Positions 1 to 6,971 of a stretch of 64,000 nucleotides of DNA are shown here, piece after piece. Origin of the DNA: Moraxella sp. FZFQ2102 (GTDB lineage: Bacteria; Pseudomonadota; Gammaproteobacteria; Pseudomonadales; Moraxellaceae); NCBI RefSeq assembly GCF_024137865.1, contig NZ_CP099960.1, forward strand, positions 2,046,001 to 2,110,000. The letters are read 5' to 3'. Numbering within the stretch: position 1 is the first letter of the stretch; every line of letters begins with the position of its first letter. Made by a program: the position numbers and the translations under genes. The notes below the pieces were generated by a model, which worked only from the letters and a program-made list of their open reading frames with translations, had not been told where the DNA came from and searched no databases.

Positions 1-2648
1 ATTGCGATTGATTCGTGTGCTTCTGGTGACAATGCACCCAGTGACATCCCTGCTGAGTCAAAGCGTGGCAAGATATGCTCAATGCCTTCGACTTCATCTA
101 GGCTAATCTCACCATCGGTCTTCAGTGCGAGTAGGTCACGGATGGTGGCGACAGGGCGGTTATTGACGATGTCGGCGTATTTTTGGTATTCGCTATAATC
201 ACCCGAACGCACCGCAGCGTGTAGTGCGCGCACAACATCAGGGTTGAATGCGTGATATTCTTTGTCAAAGACAAACTTAATCAAGCCGCCTTTGTCAATC
301 GGTGTGCGACGGTTAAAGGCATTTTTGGCAAGGATGGCTTGGTCTTTGGCAAGATCATCAAAAGTCGCACCCTTGATACGGCTTGACACACCAACAAAGC
401 ACAGCTCAACGATTTCTTCTGACAGACCAACAGCTTCAAACAGCTGTGCGCCGCGATAAGATGCAATGGTTGAGATACCCATTTTTGATAGGATTTTTAA
501 TAAGCCCTTATCAATGCTCTTACGGAAATTGGCGCGCGCGGTGATGGCGTCGATTTCGATTTCGCCAGTTGCCACCAGATTATCAATCACATCATAAGCA
601 AGGTATGGATAGATACAGGTTGCACCAAAGCCAATCAGTACCGCTGCATGGTGTGGATCGCGTACAAAGCCAGTCTCAACGACGATATTGGCATTGGTGC
701 GCAGACCTTGTTTGATTAGGTAATGATGCACCGCGCCTGTGACCAGTACCGCATTGGCTGGCACTTTGCCTTTGGCGATGTTTTTATCCGATAGGATGAT
801 CAAGGTATAGCCACTTTCGATCGCAGCTTTCACATCAGCGCAGATATTTTCGATCGCAGCTTTTAGGCTTAAGTTTTCATCATAATTAAGATCAATGCGA
901 CGGCTTAAGAACGCAGGATCTTGCAAGGCTTCTAGCTGCGCCATCTTGCTTGCCGATAGGATCGGTGATGATAAGATGATACGGTGTGCGTCTTTTGCCG
1001 ACGGGGTGAAGATGTTTGTCTCAGCACCTAGGCAAGTTTGCAAGCTCATCACGATCGATTCGCGCAGTGGGTCGATCGGTGGGTTTGTCACTTGAGCGAA
1101 CTGCTGACGGAAGAAGTCAGCGACATGGCGAATGTGGCGTGACAGCACTGCCATTGGGGTGTCGTCACCCATTGAGCCGACCGCTTCTTGGGCGTTTTCG
1201 GCGGCAGGGCGGATGATCTCGGTGCGCTCTTCGCTGGTGATGTGGAACATCTTTTGTAGCGATGCGATGGTGTCAGTGTCTTTGACATCAGCCGCTTGTG
1301 CTTTTTCGATAGCTTCGACATCACGGATGCGCATGGCATTTTCGCGCAGCCATTTGCGATATGGATGGGCTTTTTTCAAGATGGTTGCGATGGTCTTGGT
1401 GTCCATGATCTGACCGCTGTGAGTGTCGATGACCAGCATTTGACCTGGGCCGATACGACCTTTGCCAGTGACATCTTCAGGGGCATAATCCCAAGTACCA
1501 ACTTCTGATGCAACGGTGATGTAGCCATTCTTGGTCGTAACCCAGCGAGATGGACGCAAGCCGTTGCGGTCAAGCATACACACTGCATAGCGACCATCTT
1601 GGATTACAAGACCTGCAGGGCCGTCCCACGCTTCCATGTGCTGTGAATAAAATTCATAAAACGCGCGTAAATCCATGTCCATGCTATCGACATTTTGCCA
1701 CGCTGGTGGCACAAGAATGCTCATGGCGTGGAATAGGCTCATGCCACCATTCATCAAGACTTCTAGCATATTATCAAGGCTAGATGAGTCAGAACCTGTG
1801 GTATTAACCAGTGGCGCAAGCTGCTGTAGGCTTGGCAGTTTGTCGGTTTTTAGTTTTGGTGTGCGTGCCACAGACCAGTTGCGGTTACCTGTGATGGTGT
1901 TCAATTCACCATTGTGCGCAAGGTAGCGGAACGGCTGAGCCAGTGGCCATTTTGGCAGGGTGTTGGTCGAGAAGCGTTGGTGGAACACGACAATGTGCGA
2001 TGCCAAGCGTTCATCTTGTAAGTCCAAGAAGAAATTTGGCAAATCGGCAGGCATCACAAGACCTTTATAGATCACAGTTTGGCAGTTGAGCGCAGTGACA
2101 TAGAACAGCTCATCATCTGTTAGGGCAAGCTCAGCTTTTTTGCGCGCGACGAACAGCTTGCGATTGAACACTTCAGCAGGCATATCGCTTGGCGCATTGA
2201 CGAAAATTTGCTTAAAATCAGGCAGGCTTTCGCGAGCGATTTCACCGACGATGTCAAGATTGACAGGCACATCACGCCAGCCAGCGACGCTCAGCTCTTC
2301 AGCGATGATGGCGTCATTAAAGACTTTCATGCTGTGTGCAGCTTTGTCTTTGTCCAGATTAACAAACACTGTGCCGACCGCGAAATTTTCAGATAACTCA
2401 AAGCCCAATTCTTTGGCTACCGCCTTAAAAAACCCTTCAGGCTTAGCAATCAACAGGCCGCAGCCGTCACCAGTTTTGCCATCAGCAGCGACACCACCAC
2501 GGTGCGTCATGCAGCTGAGTGAATGAATGGCGGTCTTGACTAGGTCGTGGCTTGGCATCCCTTCGACATGGGCAATCAAACCAAAACCGCAGTTATCAGA
2601 AAAATCATTTGGGCTTGCCAAATGGCTGGTGGAGCTGATCATTGACAT
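1..2648 (-). CDS. gltB: glutamate synthase large subunit, 3' end cut by window
   Basis: Large (alpha) subunit of NADPH-dependent glutamate synthase, which moves the amide nitrogen of glutamine to 2-oxoglutarate to give two glutamates. The first 882 codons are present of roughly 1,490 in the family, read without a stop. A short leader ends at Cys20 in DNCGFGLIAH, the N-terminal nucleophile of the class II glutaminase domain, which is exposed by propeptide cleavage. Further along come HRGGVAADGKTGDGCG, FSTNTLPKWPLAQPFRYLAHNGE and the central domain; the window ends at SAGMSLGALSPEAHES, the start of the FMN-binding synthase domain. The ATG at 2648 is preceded by AAGGATAAG as ribosome binding site. 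gltD is not in view, so its position is unknown. The leader upstream carries a terminator-like hairpin (separate entry). Confidence 0.97.
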   Translation of the reverse strand, partial: MSMISSTSHLASPNDFSDNCGFGLIAHVEGMPSHDLVKTAIHSLSCMTHRGGVAADGKTGDGCGLLIAKPEGFFKAVAKELGFELSENFAVGTVFVNLDKDKAAHSMKVFNDAIIAEELSVAGWRDVPVNLDIVGEIARESLPDFKQIFVNAPSDMPAEVFNRKLFVARKKAELALTDDELFYVTALNCQTVIYKGLVMPADLPNFFLDLQDERLASHIVVFHQRFSTNTLPKWPLAQPFRYLAHNGELNTITGNRNWSVARTPKLKTDKLPSLQQLAPLVNTTGSDSSSLDNMLEVLMNGGMSLFHAMSILVPPAWQNVDSMDMDLRAFYEFYSQHMEAWDGPAGLVIQDGRYAVCMLDRNGLRPSRWVTTKNGYITVASEVGTWDYAPEDVTGKGRIGPGQMLVIDTHSGQIMDTKTIATILKKAHPYRKWLRENAMRIRDVEAIEKAQAADVKDTDTIASLQKMFHITSEERTEIIRPAAENAQEAVGSMGDDTPMAVLSRHIRHVADFFRQQFAQVTNPPIDPLRESIVMSLQTCLGAETNIFTPSAKDAHRIILSSPILSASKMAQLEALQDPAFLSRRIDLNYDENLSLKAAIENICADVKAAIESGYTLIILSDKNIAKGKVPANAVLVTGAVHHYLIKQGLRTNANIVVETGFVRDPHHAAVLIGFGATCIYPYLAYDVIDNLVATGEIEIDAITARANFRKSIDKGLLKILSKMGISTIASYRGAQLFEAVGLSEEIVELCFVGVSSRIKGATFDDLAKDQAILAKNAFNRRTPIDKGGLIKFVFDKEYHAFNPDVVRALHAAVRSGDYSEYQKYADIVNNRPVATIRDLLALKTDGEISLDEVEGIEHILPRFDSAGMSLGALSPEAHESIA

Positions 2649-2659
2649 GGCTTATCCTT

Positions 2660-2737
2660 TTAAAAAACCAAGCAAAACGCTTGGAAAATGGCAAAACTGA
2701 GTAACGCTTGGCTTGTCCTTGTTATTATCGCTAACAT
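2660..2737 (-). promoter_or_regulatory. candidate gltB attenuator: 25-codon leader ORF over a terminator hairpin
   Basis: An ATG at 2737 opens a 25-codon reading frame (MLAIITRTSQ..., ending AFCLVF) that stops with TAA at 2662-2660, eleven bases before the gltB start. Inside it, on the minus strand, lies the hairpin CCAAGC-GTTTT-GCTTGG (2684-2668) followed by six T, which is the form of an intrinsic terminator. The arm CCAAGCGTT also occurs once more just upstream (about 2713-2705), so an alternative pairing is possible. A weak GAG lies before the leader ATG. Ribosomes translating the small frame would cross the hairpin and open it. Regulation by attenuation is an inference; the hairpin, the frame and the duplicated arm are seen directly. 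Confidence 0.5.
2662..2684 (-). terminator. terminator-like hairpin in gltB leader
   Basis: Six-pair stem CCAAGC/GCTTGG with a five-base loop, followed on the minus strand by TTTTTT. It lies upstream of the gltB ribosome binding site, so it would cut gltB transcripts short rather than end an upstream gene. Confidence 0.55.
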
Positions 2738-2820
2738 CACTCTGTACAAAGTCGCGCGCTAGCATTATTTTGTATAAAATTCATACAAAAATCAGGGCAG
2801 GCACTGACGACATCGGATAT

Positions 2821-2826
2821 ATTATA
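2821..2826 (-). promoter_or_regulatory. probable -10 box for gltB
   Basis: Perfect TATAAT on the minus strand, about 175 bases before the gltB start and upstream of the leader frame. No good -35 hexamer is visible at 17 bases, where the sequence is a run of A and T. The leader transcript would be about 165 bases. Confidence 0.4.
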
Positions 2827-3003
2827 CTTTTTTTTATAAAAAATCTAGTTTTCATTTGAATTTATTATGTCTATATCATTTTTTATGATAAATAGGGCGA
2901 TATTTAAAAATAATCGTGAAAAAACTTGCAGTTATCAAGGATATAAGCAAAGGATTGGTTGGGTAAAATTTGGGCGGTTTTATGCAAATGTGTAAAAATT
3001 TGC

Positions 3004-3009
3004 TATACT
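3004..3009 (+). promoter_or_regulatory. probable extended -10 box for sdhE
   Basis: TATACT preceded by TGC, an extended -10 arrangement, about 100 bases before the sdhE start. The -35 region is poor, as is usual for extended -10 promoters. Confidence 0.4.
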
Positions 3010-3108
3010 TACTCACCATCTTAACTTGTCAAAGATCTTGAAAAACCGCCAGGTGGTTATATTATTTGATAAGTTAATTTTACGATAAATACCTTGAAGG
3101 AAAATTAT

Positions 3109-3369
3109 ATGAGTATCACACCAACCGATCATCAGCGCCGTATTATTTATCAAGCGCGCCGCGGACTTAAGGAGCTGGATTACTACATCGATCCTTATGT
3201 CAAAACTACATATCTGACTGCCGATAGCGATGAGCAAGCGGCATTTGAGACTATGCTGACCTATGAAGATCCCGATTTGCTGCTGTTTTTTATGGATCAG
3301 GCTAAGCCTGCAGAGACGGCGGTGGCGGAGCTGATCGCTAAGATGAAGCAGCTGAAACACGGTGCTTGA
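3109..3369 (+). CDS. sdhE: succinate dehydrogenase assembly factor (flavinylation), SdhE family
   Basis: Small soluble protein of 86 residues that promotes covalent attachment of FAD to succinate dehydrogenase and fumarate reductase (family also known as YgfY/CptB and Sdh5). The family signature RGxxE is seen as RRGLKELD at residues 17-24. The rest, including the acidic stretch TYEDPDLLLFFM, matches the five-helix fold in length and pattern. The start at 3109 follows AAGGAAAA by a good spacing; an in-frame TTG at 3094 overlaps that ribosome binding site and is rejected. The next gene is a small membrane protein, the arrangement of sdhE-ygfX in other gammaproteobacteria. Family assignment is strong; the exact client enzyme is inferred. 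Confidence 0.9.
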   Translation: MSITPTDHQRRIIYQARRGLKELDYYIDPYVKTTYLTADSDEQAAFETMLTYEDPDLLLFFMDQAKPAETAVAELIAKMKQLKHGA

Positions 3370-3424
3370 TAGTGGTGTCAAATACCTGCGTTGCTGGCTA
3401 TAAGGTGTTCATGGATAAGTAATA

Positions 3425-3925
3425 ATGACTGGTGGCGCACAAGCTTTTACCAATGCCAAAAAAGCCATCGCGATTGATCTGCACCTAGTAAACAGCCGCC
3501 ATGCTTGGCTGATGTGGCTTGGCGTGGCGGGGCTTGTGTGGCTGATTTGTGCCATCGTATCGCTTGCGTGGTGGCAGTGGTTGATTTTATTTATCGTCAG
3601 TATCGGTGCTAGCGTGTGGCACGCGGCTGTGCGCTCATCTATACCTATTAAGATTGTTGCTGATAATTTGGATGGCATTTGGCTGTTGCAGCTGCCACAG
3701 AATAAAGCGGATAAAAATCGCGATAAGCCATTGATTTATCAAGCGTATTTTGATGAATGTCGCTTGGTGGATTTAGGATTAACTCAGGTGATTGTGCTGA
3801 AATTTTTCGTCGTCATTCCTGTTAAGACGCCACTTACGGTGGTGATTTATGCCGATCAATTAAGCACGCAAGCCTTTGGGCAACTTGTGGTACTGTCTCG
3901 TTTTGTGGGTAAGAATACCGGCTGA
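3425..3925 (+). CDS. membrane protein, possible CptA/YgfX partner of SdhE
   Basis: Protein of 166 residues with a tightly spaced pair of hydrophobic segments (about residues 29-62, WLMWLGVAGLVWLICAIV then WWQWLILFIVSIGASV) and a C-terminal soluble part of about 100 residues with beta-rich pattern. It follows sdhE by 55 bases on the same strand. In other gammaproteobacteria the gene after sdhE codes for YgfX/CptA, a two-helix membrane protein of similar size. Assignment rests on position, size and topology; no diagnostic motif was recognised. The start ATG lacks a strong ribosome binding site (TAAGTAATA before it), which fits translation coupled to sdhE. Confidence 0.55.
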   Translation: MTGGAQAFTNAKKAIAIDLHLVNSRHAWLMWLGVAGLVWLICAIVSLAWWQWLILFIVSIGASVWHAAVRSSIPIKIVADNLDGIWLLQLPQNKADKNRDKPLIYQAYFDECRLVDLGLTQVIVLKFFVVIPVKTPLTVVIYADQLSTQAFGQLVVLSRFVGKNTG

Positions 3926-4130
3926 ACAATCAAGGGCATATGCGATACGCCTGTACGCAACAGTTTCATTAATCAAATTCAGTAATATCAGCATTGATGG
4001 AGTTTTTTTACCAAAACCACTTTTTCCAATGTCGCACAAATCATTACACAATTGCCATAGAACTGGCAGGTGGCTTTGTTTAAGATAGTATCGTTGTATT
4101 ATTGTAGAGTAATTTTATTAAGGAAATCTT

Positions 4131-4841
4131 ATGAGTCTATTACAAAGCATCGTTACTGAAGTCATCAAAAATGCCGCACAATCACAGCAGCCACAGCAGC
4201 AAGCCCAAGGCGGTTTGGGTGGTCTGTTGGGCGGCTTGGCAGGTGCGATGAGTCAAGGTCAGTCTAATCAGGGCATGGGCGGCGTTTTAGGCGGGGTGCT
4301 TGGTTCGGTATTGGGCGGTCAGTCATCACAAGCACCACAAGCACAAGGCTTGGATGCGATCTTGGGTGGTCTGCTTGGTGGTCAAAAAACCAATGCCAGC
4401 CCAACCGATTTGGGCGGTATCTTAGCTAGTGTGCTGGGCGGCGGCAATCAAGGCGCGCAAGGCGGCATGAATAAAAGCGCGCTACTGCTTGCGCTATTGC
4501 CAATCGTACTGACTTTTATCCAAAAAAATGGCGGCCTGTCGGGTGTTTTGGGTAAATTTAGCAGCAGCGGCATGAATAACCAAGCGCAATCATGGGTAAA
4601 TATCGATACCGATAATGATGGCATCGATGCAGGTGATATTCAGCGTCTGTTTGGCGAGAGTGAAATCCAAGCGGCGTGCGCGCAAACAGGTGCAAGCCAA
4701 GATCAAGTTTGCCAAGGTATCGCCGAGCTATTGCCGCAGGTGATGAATGATCTGACCCCACAAGGTGACTTAAGCACCGAGCAAGAAGCTAATGATGAAA
4801 TCGCGCAAATCCTAGCGCAGATCAAAGCTAATAAATATTGA
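4131..4841 (+). CDS. YidB-like protein (DUF937) with Gly/Gln-rich N-terminus and Ca-loop-like insert
   Basis: Protein of 236 residues. Residues 17-112 are low complexity, rich in Gly, Gln, Ala and Leu, with repeated GGLLGG and GGVLG units. Residues 113-135 form a hydrophobic helix, and residues 140-215 resemble the C-terminal domain of YidB-type proteins (SW..., then a helix ending LLPQVMNDLTPQGDL). Between the SW and the following helix sits DTDNDG (159-164), which looks like the first half of an EF-hand or dockerin calcium loop, where YidB relatives usually have a neutral turn. Function is unknown; the family is widespread and uncharacterised. The ribosome binding site AAGGAAA is clear and a strong terminator follows. 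It appears to be transcribed alone. Confidence 0.7.
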   Translation: MSLLQSIVTEVIKNAAQSQQPQQQAQGGLGGLLGGLAGAMSQGQSNQGMGGVLGGVLGSVLGGQSSQAPQAQGLDAILGGLLGGQKTNASPTDLGGILASVLGGGNQGAQGGMNKSALLLALLPIVLTFIQKNGGLSGVLGKFSSSGMNNQAQSWVNIDTDNDGIDAGDIQRLFGESEIQAACAQTGASQDQVCQGIAELLPQVMNDLTPQGDLSTEQEANDEIAQILAQIKANKY

Positions 4842-4861
4842 TTGATTTTCAATAAGACATC

Positions 4862-4893
4862 AAAGCAGCCGAGTCACATCAGCTGCTTTTTTT
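4862..4893 (+). terminator. intrinsic terminator after the YidB-like gene
   Basis: AAAGCAGC (4862-4869) pairs with GCTGCTTT (4882-4889), and a run of T follows. It lies 20 bases after the stop codon. Confidence 0.85.
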
Positions 4894-4974
4894 GTGCCTA
4901 AAATTCGCCCAAAACCTTGCAACTTAGCTTAAGATTGGCGATAATGGCGTGATTTTTATGATAAGGATAAGCCT

Positions 4975-5649
4975 ATGCCAAATCTTGCTTTATTTGATCT
5001 TGACATGACGATGCTCAATGTCGATAGCGATCACAGTTGGGGGCAGTTCATCGTTGAAAAAGGCTTGGTGGATGCCAAAGTCTATGCCGATGCCAATGAT
5101 AAATTTTATCAAGATTATATCGCTGGCACGCTGGATGCGGTGGAATATAATGAATTTGTTGCGGCATTTTTGCATACGCAGAAGATGGCGGATTTGGATG
5201 TATATCGTCAAGAATATCTAAACACTTGGATCAAGCCAAATATGCGACCTAAGGCAATCGAGCAAATCAAAAAGCATCGAGATAATGGCGATGTCGTCGT
5301 GGTAATCAGCGCAACCAATGATTTTGTGGTTGTGCCGATTGCCAATCTTTTTGGGGTGGATAGTGTGCATACTTTAGCCACGCGCCTTGAAGTGGTGGAT
5401 AATCACTATACAGGTAAAGTCGCTGATCGTCCGAATTTTAAAGATGGTAAGATTTATCATCTACAAAATTTGATCAAAGCTTATGCAGACAAGGGCGTGG
5501 CATTTGATAAGCTCATCGCCTATTCAGATTCAAAAAATGACTTGCCATTGTTAAGTTTCGCTGATGAAGCAGTTTGCGTGACACCTGATGCGATTTTAAA
5601 AGAACACGCACAAAATAACGACTGGCAAATCGTCGATTGGTCAATGTAA
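4975..5649 (+). CDS. HAD superfamily IB phosphatase (SerB-like)
   Basis: Phosphomonoesterase of the haloacid dehalogenase superfamily, subfamily IB, 224 residues. Motif I is FDLDMT with nucleophile Asp8 and acid/base Asp10. Motif II is the Ser in VVVISATND, and the motif III/IV region is AYSDSKNDLPLL with the metal-binding DSxND. The GKVADRPNFKDGK segment is typical of the TIGR01490-type hydrolases found in proteobacteria. The substrate cannot be read from sequence; relatives act on phosphoserine, histidinol phosphate or other small phosphates. The start follows ATAAGGATAAGCC. It stands alone between two transcription units. Confidence 0.85.
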   Translation: MPNLALFDLDMTMLNVDSDHSWGQFIVEKGLVDAKVYADANDKFYQDYIAGTLDAVEYNEFVAAFLHTQKMADLDVYRQEYLNTWIKPNMRPKAIEQIKKHRDNGDVVVVISATNDFVVVPIANLFGVDSVHTLATRLEVVDNHYTGKVADRPNFKDGKIYHLQNLIKAYADKGVAFDKLIAYSDSKNDLPLLSFADEAVCVTPDAILKEHAQNNDWQIVDWSM

Positions 5650-5712
5650 GCTTAATGTGGTTTGGCTGTAGCTTTCATGTACCTTATGATGGCAAATGGT
5701 CGCCAAAATTGC

Positions 5713-5718
5713 TATAAT
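5713..5718 (+). promoter_or_regulatory. probable -10 box for prfB
   Basis: TATAAT preceded by TTGC, 35 bases before the prfB start, giving a short leader. The -35 region (near 5690) is weak. Confidence 0.5.
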
Positions 5719-5753
5719 AGCCTGTTTTAAATTGATACATTATTGGAGTCATC

Positions 5754-6849
5754 ATGGAAATCGCCGTTTATCAAGAGCAAATCAAAGACCTAGCCGCTCG
5801 CGGTCAAGAACTTCGGGGGTATCTTTGACTTCGAAGGCAAAAAAGAACGCCTAGAAGAAGTCAATCTGGAGCTTGAAAATCCTGAGCTTTGGAATAATCC
5901 TGAACTTGCCACCAAGATTAGCAAAGAAAAATCTGTGCTTGATGGCATCATCGGCGTGATCGAAGGCTTGGATGTTAGCCTAGATGATGCGGCAGCAATG
6001 CTTGAGCTTGCGGTGGAAGCTGAAGATGAAAGCTTACTGGATGATGTGCAAGCAGAGCTGGATGCGGCGCGCGCGAAAGTGGAAGATTTGGAATTTAAGC
6101 GAATGTTCAGCGGCGAGATGGACGCCAATAACTGCTATTTGGATATCCAAGCAGGCTCGGGTGGTACAGAAGCACAAGACTGGTCACAGATGCTGCTGCG
6201 TATGTATCTGCGCTGGTGCGAGAGTCACGGCTTTAAGGCAGATGTGATGGAAGTGTCTGAAGGTGGCGTGGCGGGCATTAAGTCTGCGACGATCCATGTC
6301 AAGGGTGATTATGCCTTTGGTTGGCTGCGTACCGAGATCGGCGTGCATCGTTTGGTGCGTAAGTCGCCATTTGATAGTAATAATGGTCGCCATACTTCGT
6401 TTGCGGCGGTGTTTGTCTCGCCTGAGATTGATGATAATGTCGAAATCGACATCAATCCTGCCGATCTGCGTATCGATACCTATCGCTCAAGCGGCGCAGG
6501 CGGTCAGCATGTCAATACCACAGACTCTGCAGTGCGTATTACTCACCAACCAACGGGCGTGGTCGTGGCGTGTCAGAACGAACGCTCACAGCACGCCAAC
6601 AAAGACACGGCGATGAAAATGTTGCGTGCCAAGCTGTATGAACTAGAAATGCAAAAACGCATGGAAAAGCAGCAGGCACTTGAAGACAGCAAATCGGACA
6701 TCGGCTGGGGCAGTCAGATTCGCTCGTATGTGCTGGATGATTCACGCATCAAGGATTTGCGCACTGGTGTTGAGACTTCAAACACAGGTGCGGTGCTTGA
6801 TGGTGATTTGGATAAGTTTATCGAAGCGAGCTTGAAAGCGGGGCTGTGA
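5754..6849 (+). CDS. prfB: peptide chain release factor 2, with programmed +1 frameshift
   Basis: Release factor RF2, which recognises UGA and UAA in the ribosomal A site and triggers peptide release. Translation starts at ATG 5754 (GGAG upstream), reads 24 codons to CTT, meets an in-frame TGA at 5826-5828, shifts +1 and continues from GAC (5827) to the stop at 6849, giving about 364 residues, close to the 365 of E. coli. The codon-recognition tripeptide is SPF ([15 protein letters not shown]) and the catalytic loop is [10 protein letters not shown] with the GGQ glutamine. The residue four positions before GGQ is Ser, where E. coli K-12 has Thr. The shift lets RF2 level control its own synthesis. 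Confidence 0.97.
5812..5829 (+). promoter_or_regulatory. RF2 programmed +1 frameshift site
   Basis: Slippery codon CTT followed by TGA and C, preceded at three bases by a Shine-Dalgarno-like CGGGGG. The usual element in this gene is AGGGGG, so the first base differs, but five Gs stay available for pairing with 16S rRNA. Confidence 0.93.
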
Positions 6850-6868
6850 TTGTTGTTGCTTGTTAAGA

Positions 6869-6899
6869 AAAACCGCATCTGAAGAAGGTGTGGTTTTCT
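6869..6899 (+). terminator. intrinsic terminator after prfB
   Basis: AAAACCGCA (6869-6877) pairs with TGTGGTTTT (6889-6897) with one G-U pair. It lies 20 bases after the prfB stop, between prfB and the convergent sbcC. Confidence 0.75.
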
Positions 6900-6971
6900 A
6901 TATGGTCAGTCGAATTGCTTGTTGTTATATTTACATAGAAAGTCTGATCGCAAGTTGGGATGAATGATTCT

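Larger units (their letters stand above)
2738..3108. other. AT-rich divergent intergenic region gltB / sdhE
   Basis: No gene is seen here. The stretch is strongly AT-rich and holds the outward promoters for gltB (minus) and sdhE (plus). Reading frames across it look like chance or antisense shadows of sdhE. Confidence 0.6.

Noticed and set aside
3013..3381. 122-codon frame antisense to sdhE
   Set aside because: sdhE on the other strand has a ribosome binding site and a family motif; the antisense product matches nothing.
5790..6128. Open frame antisense to prfB (Ser/Ala-rich)
   Set aside because: It is the complement of an acidic, helix-coding region of prfB; its composition is what that shadow gives.
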